Shown piece after piece: positions 1-8,759 of a DNA stretch of 64,000 nt (position 1 is the first letter of the stretch; each line of letters begins with the position of its first letter). A model generated the notes under the pieces. The model was not told the origin of the DNA, made no database searches, and saw nothing but the letters and a program-made list of their open reading frames with translations. This DNA comes from Balneicella halophila. Lineage in GTDB: Bacteria; Bacteroidota; Bacteroidia; Bacteroidales; Balneicellaceae. The translations under genes were made by a program, and so were the position numbers. The stretch spans positions 248,001 through 312,000 of the forward strand of contig NZ_QENZ01000003.1 in NCBI RefSeq assembly GCF_003096835.1, given 5' to 3'.

Positions 1-1194
1 GTCTTATCATATGCTGTTTCTGTTATCGCCAATATCCCAGAAAATATAACTGTTGAGAATACTGAGAAAGATTTAGACTTCATCGGATTAGTAGCCATGA
101 TTGATCCACCAAGAGAGGAAGCTAAAAAAGCCATTGCTGACTGCCATACTGCTGGCATTACACCAGTGATGATTACTGGTGACCACCCAGTAACTGCTGA
201 AGCTATCGCCAGAGAAACAGGAATTATCCATAAGAGTACTGATAAAGCCATCACGGGTAGGGAGTTGCAACAAGTCGATGATTCAGAGTTTGAGAATACA
301 ATCGAAAACATCAAAGTCTATGCAAGAGTATCGCCCGAGCAAAAATTAAAAATTGTTCAAACCTTGCAAAATAAAGACTACTTCGTAGCGATGACAGGCG
401 ATGGAGTCAACGATGCACCAGCTTTACGTACAGCCAACATTGGCGTTGCAATGGGAATTACAGGAACTGACGTAAGTAAAGAAGCGGCACAGATGATTTT
501 GTTGGATGATAATTTTTCAACAATCATAAAAGCCGTTAAGGAAGGTCGTAGAATTTTTGACAACATTCGTAAATTCATTCGCTATACTCTCACTAGTAAC
601 GGCGGAGAGATTTGGACTATATTCTTAGCTCCCCTTCTGGGATTACCTATTCCCTTATTGCCGATTCATATTTTATGGATCAACCTAGTGACTGACGGGC
701 TTCCTGGCTTAGCCTACGTTGCAGAACCGGCTGAAGATAATATTTTGAAAAAACCACCTCGTAAATCCGACGAGAGCATATTCTCTGGGGGTATGGGTTG
801 GTATATTCTATGGGTTGGTTTACTTATGGGTGCTATTTGCATAGGCACTCAAGCTGGAGCTATTTACTTGGGAAATCCTAAATGGCAGACAATGATATTT
901 ACAGTTCTTTCGCTAAGTCAAATGGGACATGCTATGGCAGTAAGAAGTGAATACAAATCACTTTTCCAACAAGGTGTATTTAACAATATGTATCTCGTTG
1001 GAGCCGTACTGCTTACTGTGGTTCTTCAGCTAGCTGTTATTTATATTCCTTTTTTACAAAACATTTTTCATACTCAAGCCCTTACATTAGCCGAATTAGC
1101 AGCGTGTATGGGTATATCAAGTATTATATTTTGGGTAGTTGAACTAGTGAAGGTTATAAAAAGAAAGAAGTTAAAAGCTAAGAATTTAGTATAA
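1..1194 (+). CDS. P-type cation-transporting ATPase, C-terminal part (cut by window edge)
   Basis: The reading frame is open from base 1, so only the C-terminal part is present. The P-domain hinge signature TGDGVNDAPAL is visible, preceded by an N/P-domain stretch with MITGDHPVTA. It is followed by a C-terminal block of about six membrane helices that includes the conserved WINLVTDGLPGLA region. These are features of type II (Ca2+ or Na+/H+,K+-like) P-type ATPases, which pump cations across the cytoplasmic membrane using an aspartyl-phosphate intermediate. The phosphorylated DKTGT motif lies upstream of the window. The protein ends in a short basic tail. Type II membership is well supported; the transported ion (Ca2+ is most usual) cannot be decided from this fragment. 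Confidence 0.93.
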   Translation, partial: VLSYAVSVIANIPENITVENTEKDLDFIGLVAMIDPPREEAKKAIADCHTAGITPVMITGDHPVTAEAIARETGIIHKSTDKAITGRELQQVDDSEFENTIENIKVYARVSPEQKLKIVQTLQNKDYFVAMTGDGVNDAPALRTANIGVAMGITGTDVSKEAAQMILLDDNFSTIIKAVKEGRRIFDNIRKFIRYTLTSNGGEIWTIFLAPLLGLPIPLLPIHILWINLVTDGLPGLAYVAEPAEDNILKKPPRKSDESIFSGGMGWYILWVGLLMGAICIGTQAGAIYLGNPKWQTMIFTVLSLSQMGHAMAVRSEYKSLFQQGVFNNMYLVGAVLLTVVLQLAVIYIPFLQNIFHTQALTLAELAACMGISSIIFWVVELVKVIKRKKLKAKNLV

Positions 1195-1229
1195 AATTGT
1201 TTGCTAATGAGCATCAAATTAATTAGTTG

Positions 1230-1237
1230 TATCTTTG
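1230..1237 (+). promoter_or_regulatory. Bacteroidota -7 promoter box for the DEAD-box helicase
   Basis: TATCTTTG matches the TAnnTTTG -7 element of the Bacteroidota housekeeping sigma factor. It lies about 50 bases upstream of the ATG at 1289 and rules out a longer TTG-initiated reading frame that begins inside the box. Confidence 0.65.
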
Positions 1238-1288
1238 CAAACTCAAAGCAACAAAGCATCTCTAAATACTGTTGCAAAAATTACACAT

Positions 1289-2563
1289 ATGACATTTAAA
1301 CAATTAGGATTATCGGAAGCTATACTAAAAGCTGTCGAAGAAAAAGGATATAAAACGCCATCACCAATTCAGGCAAAATCTATTCCCCCCATATTGCAAG
1401 GACGAGATGTACTGGCGTCTGCACAAACAGGGACTGGAAAGACCGCAGGATTTACGTTACCAATATTGCAACGCCTAGAAGAATCAAACATTACTAAAAG
1501 AAAAGCAATAAGGGCATTAATCTTAACTCCAACCCGAGAATTAGCTGCTCAAATCTATGACAACATCAGCGAGTATAGTAAATATTTAGACATAAATTCC
1601 ACCGTTATTTTTGGCGGTGTGAAAGCTGGACCTCAAATACGTACCCTTAAGCAAGGAGTTGACATATTAGTTGCAACCCCTGGCAGACTGCTTGACTTGC
1701 ACAGCCAAAAAGAGCTCTTTTTGGATAAAGTTGAAGTTTTCATTTTAGATGAAGCAGATAGAATGCTCGACATGGGTTTTGTAAGAGATATTAATAAAAT
1801 AATGAGTCTATTACCTTCAAAAAGACAAAACTTAATGTTTTCGGCTACTTTCTCACCAGAAATAAAGAAGTTAGCTGGTGGTATTCTAAGAAACCCTGTT
1901 GCTGTAGAGGCCGCGCCTCAAAATAGTTCTGCCGACACTGTTTCCCATAAGGTATATTCAGTCAATAAAAGACAGAAAGCTGAAGTATTAATCAAACTTA
2001 TCAATGAAAATAATTGGAGTCAAGTTTTGGTATTCACACGCACTAAACACGGTGCTAATAATTTGACAAAAAAACTCAACAAAGCTAATATAAGCGCAGT
2101 AGCCATACATGGGAATAAAAGCCAAGGTGCTAGAACAAAAGCTCTTGCAGATTTTAAAGCAAAAGAAATAAGAATACTAGTAGCAACTGATATAGCTGCA
2201 CGGGGATTAGACATTCCATTATTGCCACATGTAATTAATTTTGAACTTCCGAACGTACCACAAGACTACATTCACCGTATTGGCAGAACAGGTAGAGCTG
2301 GAGCAGAAGGTGAAGCCATATCATTAGTATGCAGTGAAGAGACAGAATATTTAAAAGAGATAGAAAAATTATTAAAAGACACTATAGAACTAGAGATTAT
2401 AGAAGATTATGAACCCACAGATACTGCACCTCCTCTAAAAACATCAACCCAAAGTAAAACAAAAGGGCGCAACACACGAAATTCATCACAAAGAAGAAAT
2501 TATAAGAGTAGAAATAATTCTAACTCAAATAATAATAGCTTATCAAAGAGAAGCCGGAACTAA
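1289..2563 (+). CDS. DEAD-box ATP-dependent RNA helicase, RhlE-like
   Basis: A 424-residue helicase that unwinds structured RNA using ATP, probably in ribosome assembly or RNA turnover. Motifs appear in order: Q-motif region (F3 to about Q28), Walker A AQTGTGKT (45-52), PTRELA (81-86), DEAD (154-157), SAT (185-187) and [10 protein letters not shown] (329-338). The last roughly 45 residues form a low-complexity tail rich in Ser, Asn, Arg and Lys, typical of RNA-binding extensions in this family. I chose the ATG at 1289 because the upstream alternative (TTG at 1235) lies within the promoter box. It stands alone, with about 50 bases to the next gene. DEAD-box identity is certain; RhlE as the closest subfamily is an inference. 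Confidence 0.95.
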   Translation: MTFKQLGLSEAILKAVEEKGYKTPSPIQAKSIPPILQGRDVLASAQTGTGKTAGFTLPILQRLEESNITKRKAIRALILTPTRELAAQIYDNISEYSKYLDINSTVIFGGVKAGPQIRTLKQGVDILVATPGRLLDLHSQKELFLDKVEVFILDEADRMLDMGFVRDINKIMSLLPSKRQNLMFSATFSPEIKKLAGGILRNPVAVEAAPQNSSADTVSHKVYSVNKRQKAEVLIKLINENNWSQVLVFTRTKHGANNLTKKLNKANISAVAIHGNKSQGARTKALADFKAKEIRILVATDIAARGLDIPLLPHVINFELPNVPQDYIHRIGRTGRAGAEGEAISLVCSEETEYLKEIEKLLKDTIELEIIEDYEPTDTAPPLKTSTQSKTKGRNTRNSSQRRNYKSRNNSNSNNNSLSKRSRN

Positions 2564-2616
2564 GATTGACTTGTGTGGATAATATTTGAGATAACTATAG
2601 ATAAAATTTTTTAGCT

Positions 2617-2874
2617 ATGAAGAAAAATAAAATAGCAATTGGGAGCATAGGGATTATTTTTGGTTATCTTATTTTCGCTCTTATCATTCACTTTGTTTCA
2701 AAGCCAGAAAATGAGGTAATAAAGCTACAACCTATAGAAAGTATTAAGATTTATTTCTTTGCATTGGTTTACTCGATGGGAAATTTGGGGTGGCTTATTG
2801 GAATTTTATTGTTATTAGGCTATATTGCACTATGCTATATCATAGCAATTTGGATTTTCAGACAATTAAGATGA
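2617..2874 (+). CDS. Small membrane protein, unknown function
   Basis: An 85-residue protein with two hydrophobic helices (about residues 7-27 and 52-80) joined by a polar loop; the C-terminus is short and basic. I recognise no family. Its stop overlaps the start of the following peptidase gene in an ATGA (2871-2874), so the two are probably translationally coupled and made together. That context suggests a membrane partner or anchor for the peptidase, but this is only inferred from position. Confidence 0.7.
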   Translation: MKKNKIAIGSIGIIFGYLIFALIIHFVSKPENEVIKLQPIESIKIYFFALVYSMGNLGWLIGILLLLGYIALCYIIAIWIFRQLR

Positions 2875-3686
2875 AGTATGCTTTATTAATTATACTTATT
2901 TTTAATATTTCATTTTGTGAAGCACAGACTAAACTAAAGGTTTACTATAAAAAGACGAGTATAGGATACCGTATTTATGCTGACAATAATGAATTCTGTC
3001 CTGTGAGTACTAAGTTTGATTTTTCACTGACAAATCTATTCGTAAAAGATGGTAAAAAACAAGCTTTTGTTATAGAACCGCTTGCAAAAGAACAACTTCT
3101 GACTTCACTTAATATTATTGATAAGCATAAAGCCTATGGATTCACTTACAACTTTACATCATATTTAGGAGATTATCGTGTGGATGAAGTAGATGAAAAA
3201 TATAACTACAGTTTGCCCTATAAAACCGGACAAGAGTTCCGTATAAATCAAGGCTACTTAGGAACCTCAACACATAAAAACGTGAATGCTTTAGATTTTT
3301 CATTGCCATTTGGAACCGAAGTCGTTGCAATAAGAGATGGAATTGTTGTGCGGGTTATCGAGAACCATCAAAGAGGTTGCCCAACAAAAGATTGTGCTTC
3401 TTACACTAATTATATTACCATATATCATTCAGATGGTACATTTGCAGAATATGCACATTTGAAACATGATGGGAGTTTGGTTAAAGAAGGCGATAAGGTG
3501 TTAAAAGATCAGTTGATTGGATTTAGTGGCAATACGGGATGGTGTTCTGGTCCTCATCTGCATATTGAAGTATATAAAAGAAACTTTAAAGTAAAAAAGA
3601 GTTTACAAACAAAATTTAGAATAGGTAACGGTGGGCAAACCGTGGGCTATCTAAAAGAAGGGGAAACCTACTTAAAAGATTATTAA
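2871..3686 (+). CDS. M23 family metallopeptidase (LytM domain), secreted
   Basis: A 271-residue secreted protein with a signal peptide ending near CEAQ (residue 19) and a C-terminal M23 domain that cuts peptide cross-links in peptidoglycan. Zinc ligands look intact: H135 and D142 (HKNVNALD), H196 in YAHL, and H229/H231 in GPHLH. A cysteine pair (CPTKDC, about 170-175) may form a disulfide in an inserted loop. The N-terminal 100 residues resemble no domain I can name. The start at 2871 gives a clean signal peptide; a longer frame from 2790 would overlap the upstream gene by 85 bases. It is followed two bases later by the HAD phosphatase gene, so the three genes form an operon. Confidence 0.93.
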   Translation: MKYALLIILIFNISFCEAQTKLKVYYKKTSIGYRIYADNNEFCPVSTKFDFSLTNLFVKDGKKQAFVIEPLAKEQLLTSLNIIDKHKAYGFTYNFTSYLGDYRVDEVDEKYNYSLPYKTGQEFRINQGYLGTSTHKNVNALDFSLPFGTEVVAIRDGIVVRVIENHQRGCPTKDCASYTNYITIYHSDGTFAEYAHLKHDGSLVKEGDKVLKDQLIGFSGNTGWCSGPHLHIEVYKRNFKVKKSLQTKFRIGNGGQTVGYLKEGETYLKDY

Positions 3687-3687
3687 A

Positions 3688-4368
3688 ATGAAATGCAAGA
3701 GATTTACAGATAAGGAGTTAATTATCTTTGATTTGGATGGAACGCTTATCAACAGTATTCCAGACCTTACATTGGCAACCAATAAAATGCTAAAACATTA
3801 TAAGCTACCCCCATTAACTATGGAAGAGGCAACGCCATATATAGGGAATGGTGCAAAAGCTTTGGTGGAAAGAGCACTTAATCATACAACTAAAGAACAA
3901 TCGGTTTCTGAAAACCTTACAGCAGAAGCGCTTGAAATCTACTTTAAGGCTTACGAAGAGGCACCTTGCAATGATACCTTTCTTTACCCAGGAGTAAAAG
4001 ATACATTAGTATATTTAAACAAGAAAGGCTATAGAATGGTGATATGCACAAACAAGCCCTTTCAATTTATCGAACCTATTTTAGAATGTTTAAGTATAAA
4101 ACACTTTTTCGAATCATGGATAGGAGCAGACTCTTTAGCTAAGCAAAAGCCTGAGCCCGATCCCTTATTATACTTTACCAAAAAGACGAAGATTCCTGTA
4201 GAGAAAACGATTATGATTGGTGACTCAAAAAATGATATTTTAGCCGCTCGTAATGCGAATATGCATAGCATCGGTTTTACCTACGGTTACAACTATAATG
4301 AGAATATTGCCGACTATAAACCTACAGTTGTTGCGAACAGTTTTTCAGAATTGAAAAGGGTGTTTTAA
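3688..4368 (+). CDS. gph: HAD hydrolase, phosphoglycolate phosphatase-like
   Basis: A 226-residue cytoplasmic phosphatase. Motif I is FDLDGTL with nucleophile D15 and acid D17. Motif II is the Thr of CTNKP, motif III the Lys of KQKPEPDP, and motif IV GDSKNDILAA. The helical cap between residues 20 and 100 is of the Gph/PGMB type. It hydrolyses a small phosphorylated metabolite, classically 2-phosphoglycolate from DNA repair; substrate assignment in this family is weak from sequence alone. It begins one base after the peptidase stop, so it is co-transcribed with it, although no functional link is evident. Confidence 0.85.
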   Translation: MKCKRFTDKELIIFDLDGTLINSIPDLTLATNKMLKHYKLPPLTMEEATPYIGNGAKALVERALNHTTKEQSVSENLTAEALEIYFKAYEEAPCNDTFLYPGVKDTLVYLNKKGYRMVICTNKPFQFIEPILECLSIKHFFESWIGADSLAKQKPEPDPLLYFTKKTKIPVEKTIMIGDSKNDILAARNANMHSIGFTYGYNYNENIADYKPTVVANSFSELKRVF

Positions 4369-4416
4369 TTCTAAATTTTGGAGCTAAAAAAGTTTCATTA
4401 TTTAGTAAATTTTATT

Positions 4417-4424
4417 TACTTTTG
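4417..4424 (+). promoter_or_regulatory. -7 promoter box of the TetR/export operon
   Basis: TACTTTTG fits TAnnTTTG and lies 45 bases before the ATG of the TetR gene. A palindrome starts five bases downstream (4430), covering the expected transcription start. Confidence 0.65.
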
Positions 4425-4429
4425 CAACT

Positions 4430-4447
4430 AATGAGTGAATGCTCATT
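4430..4447 (+). promoter_or_regulatory. Probable TetR operator (inverted repeat)
   Basis: The sequence AATGAG-TGAATG-CTCATT has perfect 6-base arms around a 6-base spacer. It lies between the -7 box and the start codon of the TetR gene, over the expected transcription start. A repressor bound here would block the whole TetR-TolC-HlyD-permease operon. The 18-bp size and the TGA/TCA-type half sites are usual for TetR-family autoregulatory operators. Binding itself is inferred. Confidence 0.6.
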
Positions 4448-4468
4448 TATTAAAAGACCACTATTCGT

Positions 4469-5071
4469 ATGGCAAGGCAAGTTGATGAGAATAAGATTAA
4501 TGCAATAAAAAAAGCCACTGTGGAGACTGTAGTTATTGACGGTATTTCAGGAGCTTCTATTTCAAAAATTGCATCTAAGGCTGGTGTATCCGTCGGCTAT
4601 CTTTATCGTTTTTATAAAGGTAAACGTGAGCTTTTAGAGGCTTTATTTGAAGAACGCTTTCAAATGATAAATAATCTTCTTCTAGATCAAGTTTATACAC
4701 AGAATTCAGTAGAAGATATAGTAACGTTTTTTGTAAAAACTATATACGAAATTGCGAACACAAGACCTCAATCAATTAGTTTTACACACAAACTCCTCTC
4801 TGATTTTTCATTTGAACTTCCAAAAGAATTCAAAAAAGATGTGACCAATATCTGCCAGAGACTCATTAAATTGGGACATAAAACTGGAGAAATAGATGCT
4901 GACATTACCGATGAAATAATCTATGTCCTTCTTGTAGGAGGCGTACTCAATTTTGTTAATATCCGACAAAGGAGAATATTTGAAGACAAAGAGTTTACCC
5001 AAGAAGATGTTGTTAAAACAACAGAACTTCTCTTAAAAGCTTTGTCTCCAAACTCAAAAAATAGTAACTAA
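4469..5071 (+). CDS. TetR/AcrR family transcriptional regulator
   Basis: A 200-residue DNA-binding repressor. The N-terminal helix-turn-helix (about residues 10-55, with ISKIASKAGVSVGYLYRFYKGK) is typical of TetR proteins; the all-helical C-terminal half would bind an inducer and dimerise. Its stop codon overlaps the ATG of the TolC gene (TAATG at 5069-5073), so it heads a five-gene export operon. Together with the palindrome at 4430-4447 this predicts autorepression relieved by a compound that the pump exports. The inducer is unknown. Confidence 0.93.
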   Translation: MARQVDENKINAIKKATVETVVIDGISGASISKIASKAGVSVGYLYRFYKGKRELLEALFEERFQMINNLLLDQVYTQNSVEDIVTFFVKTIYEIANTRPQSISFTHKLLSDFSFELPKEFKKDVTNICQRLIKLGHKTGEIDADITDEIIYVLLVGGVLNFVNIRQRRIFEDKEFTQEDVVKTTELLLKALSPNSKNSN

Positions 5072-6561
5072 TGAAAAAGATATATCTATCAGTACTTTTT
5101 ATCGGGTTTTTAGTGACTTCGATTCAGGCGCAGCGTAGTCTTACTTTAGATAGTTGCAGGGCATTGGCATTAAAAAACAATAAAGAACTGAGAATAAGCC
5201 AGGAAGAAGTGCAAATTGCTGCACTTAAAAGAAAAACGGCTTTAACGAATTACTACCCGAAAGTAACCGCAATGGGCGCCTATATGTTCCTGCCTGATGA
5301 GATTTCTCTTTTAGATGATACTCAAAAACAATCATTACCTCATTTAGGAACAAGCCTAGGAGCAGATTTTCAAAAAGCAGGCTCTCTTTTAGCACATAAA
5401 CATCCGCAGTTTGCTCCTTTGTTACAAGATGTAGGAGCTATTGTTTCACAAAACTTAGTGCCAAAACTTGATCAAATAGGAAATAGCCTAGTTCAAAGTT
5501 TAGATATTGATACTAAAAACCTATATGTAGGTGCAGTGAATTTTACTCAACCTATTTTTGTAGGAGGAAAGATACGAGCTTATGATAATATCACAAATTA
5601 CGCAACACAGATTGCAGAAAATAAAAATAGACTAACCACGCAAGAGGTGCTATTGCAAACAGATCAAGCCTATTGGAAAGTGGTTTCTCTAAGCAATAAA
5701 AAAAATCTTGCAGACAGCTATCTTGAGTTGCTTACAAAAATGGAAAGTGACATCGACAAAATGATAGAACAAGGAGTTGCCACAAAAGCGGATGGACTAA
5801 GCGTAAAAGTTAAGGTAAATGAGGCGGAAATGAAACAAACCAAAGTAAACAATGGTCTTAATTTAGCAAAGATGGCATTATGCCAGATCTGTGGAATTGA
5901 ATTGAATACCTCCATTACCCTTGCTGATGAAAAAAAGGAAAGCTTAACATTAACCTATATTTCAACAGAAAATAATACTGCCCTTGCTTTTGAAAACAGA
6001 CCTGAAATCCAATCACTTGAATTAGCGAATTTGGTATCAGAGCAAAAAGTAAAAGTTGAACGTTCTGAGTTTTTGCCCCAAGTAGCCTTCACAGGCAACT
6101 ATATAATTACCAACCCTTCAATTGACGATGGTATAAATAATGAGTTTCAAGGGATGTGGAGTTTAGGAGTTCAAATAAGTATTCCCATTTGGCACTGGGG
6201 AGAAGGTAAATATAAAGTCAATATCGCAAAATCAGAAAGAAACATTATTGATTATAAACTAGAGGAAACGAAAGAAAAAATTACCCTACAGGTTAATCAA
6301 GCCAATTTCAAAGTCAATGAAGCCAAGAAGCAACTCGCTATGACTGAGAAAAACATTGAAAAAGCAGAAGAAAACTTACGCTATGCTAAGTTGGGTTTTA
6401 AAGAAGGAATGATACCGTCTAGTGAGGTTTTAGAAGCCCATACTACTTGGTTTGATGCTCAATCGGAGAAAATAGATGCACAAATTGAAGTAAAGTTAAG
6501 CCAAGTTGAATTACAAAAGGCTTTAGGTATTCTTACTGAAAATAGGATAAATGAATTTTAA
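5071..6561 (+). CDS. TolC family outer-membrane efflux protein
   Basis: A 496-residue outer-membrane channel with a signal peptide (cleavage after SIQAQ, about residue 21) and two OEP repeats. Each repeat has the long alpha-helical hairpins and beta strands of TolC. The second repeat starts around residue 300 with the ENRPEIQSLELAN segment, a family hallmark. It would form the exit duct for the HlyD adaptor and permeases encoded downstream. It is translationally coupled to the TetR gene by a one-base overlap, and 14 bases separate it from the adaptor gene. The family is certain; the exported substrate is unknown. Confidence 0.93.
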   Translation: MKKIYLSVLFIGFLVTSIQAQRSLTLDSCRALALKNNKELRISQEEVQIAALKRKTALTNYYPKVTAMGAYMFLPDEISLLDDTQKQSLPHLGTSLGADFQKAGSLLAHKHPQFAPLLQDVGAIVSQNLVPKLDQIGNSLVQSLDIDTKNLYVGAVNFTQPIFVGGKIRAYDNITNYATQIAENKNRLTTQEVLLQTDQAYWKVVSLSNKKNLADSYLELLTKMESDIDKMIEQGVATKADGLSVKVKVNEAEMKQTKVNNGLNLAKMALCQICGIELNTSITLADEKKESLTLTYISTENNTALAFENRPEIQSLELANLVSEQKVKVERSEFLPQVAFTGNYIITNPSIDDGINNEFQGMWSLGVQISIPIWHWGEGKYKVNIAKSERNIIDYKLEETKEKITLQVNQANFKVNEAKKQLAMTEKNIEKAEENLRYAKLGFKEGMIPSSEVLEAHTTWFDAQSEKIDAQIEVKLSQVELQKALGILTENRINEF

Positions 6562-6575
6562 GAAAAACCATTGAT

Positions 6576-7568
6576 ATGATATCTCAAAAATCACAACAAA
6601 ATGATATGCTCTTAGCAGCACTTGCCTTTTTAGGTGTAGTTGCTGTGGTTGCTATTGTGGGCTTTTTCACATTGAAAAAAGGACCCGAGGTTATTCAAGG
6701 TCAAGTAGAAGTGAAAGAATATAGGGTTTCGGGCAAAGTCCCAGGACGAATTCGAGAATTCCGTGTGGATGAAGGACAAAAAATTCAAAAAGGAGATACC
6801 TTAGTCATACTTGAAGCTCCTGAAATAGAAGCAAAGCTTGACCAAGCTGAGGCTGCAGAACGGATGGCTAGAGCCCAAAATAAAAAGGCAAGAAAGGGTG
6901 CTAGAGAAGAGAAAAAACAGTCTGCCTATGAAATGTGGCAAAAAGCAAAAGCAAGTGTGGAAATCGCTCAAAAATCTTACGAGCGAATTAAAAATCTGTA
7001 TGAAGAGGGCGTTGTGACTGCACAACGTTTTGATGAGATTACTGCTAAAAGAGATGCCGCATTAGCTACCGAACGAGCTGCAAAGTCACAATATGATATG
7101 GCTAAAAATGGAGCAGAACAGGAAGACAAACTGAGTGCTGCAGCACAAGTACAAAGAGCACAAGGTGCGGTAGCAGAAGTCAACTCATATCTAAATGAAA
7201 TGTATCTAACTGCACCAATGGATGGCGAGGTTGCCGAAATCTTCCCACATATCGGGGAATTAGTAGGTACGGGCTCACCAATTATGAATGTATCTATGAT
7301 GCAAGAAATTTGGGTAACATTTAATGTAAGAGAAGACCTGCTTCCCAATTTTAAAATCGGGCAAGAAATCATTGCAAAAATACCAGGTTTGGGAAATAAA
7401 GACATTAAATTGAAAGTCTATATGATGCAAGATTTAGGCTCTTACGCAACATGGAAAGCGACAAAAAGTACTGGAGATTACGATTTCAAGACATTTGAAG
7501 TTAAAGCGAGACCCGTACAAAAGATGGAAGGACTACGCCCTGGAATGTCTGCAATTGTTACTAAATAA
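6576..7568 (+). CDS. HlyD family membrane fusion protein (periplasmic adaptor)
   Basis: A 330-residue adaptor with one N-terminal membrane helix (about residues 11-31), a lipoyl-type half (VSGKVPGRIREFRVDEG..KGD), a coiled-coil hairpin (about 85-205, rich in Ala, Lys, Glu), a second lipoyl half (LTAPMDGEVAEI) and a beta-barrel domain. It links inner-membrane permeases to the TolC channel. The stop overlaps the ATG of the first permease (TAATG at 7566-7570). The architecture is like EmrA/YhiI adaptors that work with ABC-2 permeases. Confidence 0.93.
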   Translation: MISQKSQQNDMLLAALAFLGVVAVVAIVGFFTLKKGPEVIQGQVEVKEYRVSGKVPGRIREFRVDEGQKIQKGDTLVILEAPEIEAKLDQAEAAERMARAQNKKARKGAREEKKQSAYEMWQKAKASVEIAQKSYERIKNLYEEGVVTAQRFDEITAKRDAALATERAAKSQYDMAKNGAEQEDKLSAAAQVQRAQGAVAEVNSYLNEMYLTAPMDGEVAEIFPHIGELVGTGSPIMNVSMMQEIWVTFNVREDLLPNFKIGQEIIAKIPGLGNKDIKLKVYMMQDLGSYATWKATKSTGDYDFKTFEVKARPVQKMEGLRPGMSAIVTK

Positions 7569-8749
7569 TGCAAAGGAAAACATCCCATATTAGTGCTTTT
7601 ATCACTCTCGTCATTCGTGAATGTAAACGCATGGTTTCAAGACCATTATACTTTTTCGGGATGATTTTTGTGCCTCTATTTTGCTTTTTATTCTTCCCAT
7701 CTTTGATGAAGCAGGGCTTACCAAAAAATATACCCATAGGCCTTGTAGATGAAGATAATTCTTCCCTATCCAGAAGAATTGGCAGAAATTTAGATGCAAT
7801 GGAACTGACACAAATTGTGCATCAATATGAGAGCGTCTCCAAAGCTAGAGAGGCAATTCAAAAGAATGAAATCTATGGTTTTATGTATCTGCCTGTTAAT
7901 TTATCAAAAGATGTAAAAGCACAACGACAACCAAAAATTTCATTTTATACCAACAATGCGTATATTGTTCCTGGCTCCCTCCTATTTAAGGATATGAAGA
8001 GAATGTCAGAGCTTACCGCCGCCGCAGTAAATAGGGAATTGATGTATGCTAGAGGAGCTAGCGAAAATAAAGTCCTTGCGACTTTACAGCCCATTGTTAT
8101 AGAATCGTATGCGCTTGGAAATCCATGGCTAAATTACTCTATTTACTTAACAAATATATTACTCCCGGGGTTACTTGGTCTTATGATTTTCATGATGACC
8201 GTTTATGCTATTGGTGTTGAAATAAAAGACAATACAGCCAGAGAATGGCTAAGTATAGGCAATCATTCTGTTACCTTAGCACTTACAGGTAAACTATTTC
8301 CCCATACCATCGTTTTTTTTCTAATGGGTGCTATTTACAATATCTACCTTTATGGTATTTTAAATTATCCTATTAACAGTGGAATATTTCCCATGCTATT
8401 GGCTACTTTCTTTTTCATATTGGCATCACAAGCATTTGGTATTTTTATGATTACCGTTATGCCATCGTTGCGTATGGGGCTGAGTTTTGCTTCACTTTGG
8501 GGAATGATTTCTTTTTCTATCTCAGGTTTTTCATTTCCTGCTATAGCAATGTACGCCCCATTACAAGCAGTCGGCTATTTATTCCCATTGAGACATTACT
8601 ATTTAATTTATGTAAGCCAAGCCCTCAACGGCTATCCACTAATTTATGCTTGGAAATATTATATCTTTTTACTGCTATTTATTTTATTTCCATTCTTAAC
8701 TCAAGGGCGATTGAAGAAAGCTCTCATTTATTTTAAATATATACCTTAA
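7568..8749 (+). CDS. ABC-2 type transporter permease (first of a pair)
   Basis: A 393-residue membrane protein with one N-terminal helix (about 26-46), a large periplasmic domain (about 50-190, with the family's GLVDEDNSSLSRRI start), and then five or six C-terminal helices. This is the ABC2_membrane_3 layout of YhhJ-type exporters. It overlaps the adaptor gene by one base and is followed after 10 bases by a second permease of the same family; the two probably form a heterodimer. No ATP-binding subunit is encoded nearby, and neither permease is fused to one. Confidence 0.9.
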   Translation: MQRKTSHISAFITLVIRECKRMVSRPLYFFGMIFVPLFCFLFFPSLMKQGLPKNIPIGLVDEDNSSLSRRIGRNLDAMELTQIVHQYESVSKAREAIQKNEIYGFMYLPVNLSKDVKAQRQPKISFYTNNAYIVPGSLLFKDMKRMSELTAAAVNRELMYARGASENKVLATLQPIVIESYALGNPWLNYSIYLTNILLPGLLGLMIFMMTVYAIGVEIKDNTAREWLSIGNHSVTLALTGKLFPHTIVFFLMGAIYNIYLYGILNYPINSGIFPMLLATFFFILASQAFGIFMITVMPSLRMGLSFASLWGMISFSISGFSFPAIAMYAPLQAVGYLFPLRHYYLIYVSQALNGYPLIYAWKYYIFLLLFILFPFLTQGRLKKALIYFKYIP

Positions 8750-8759
8750 ACTATTCGAA

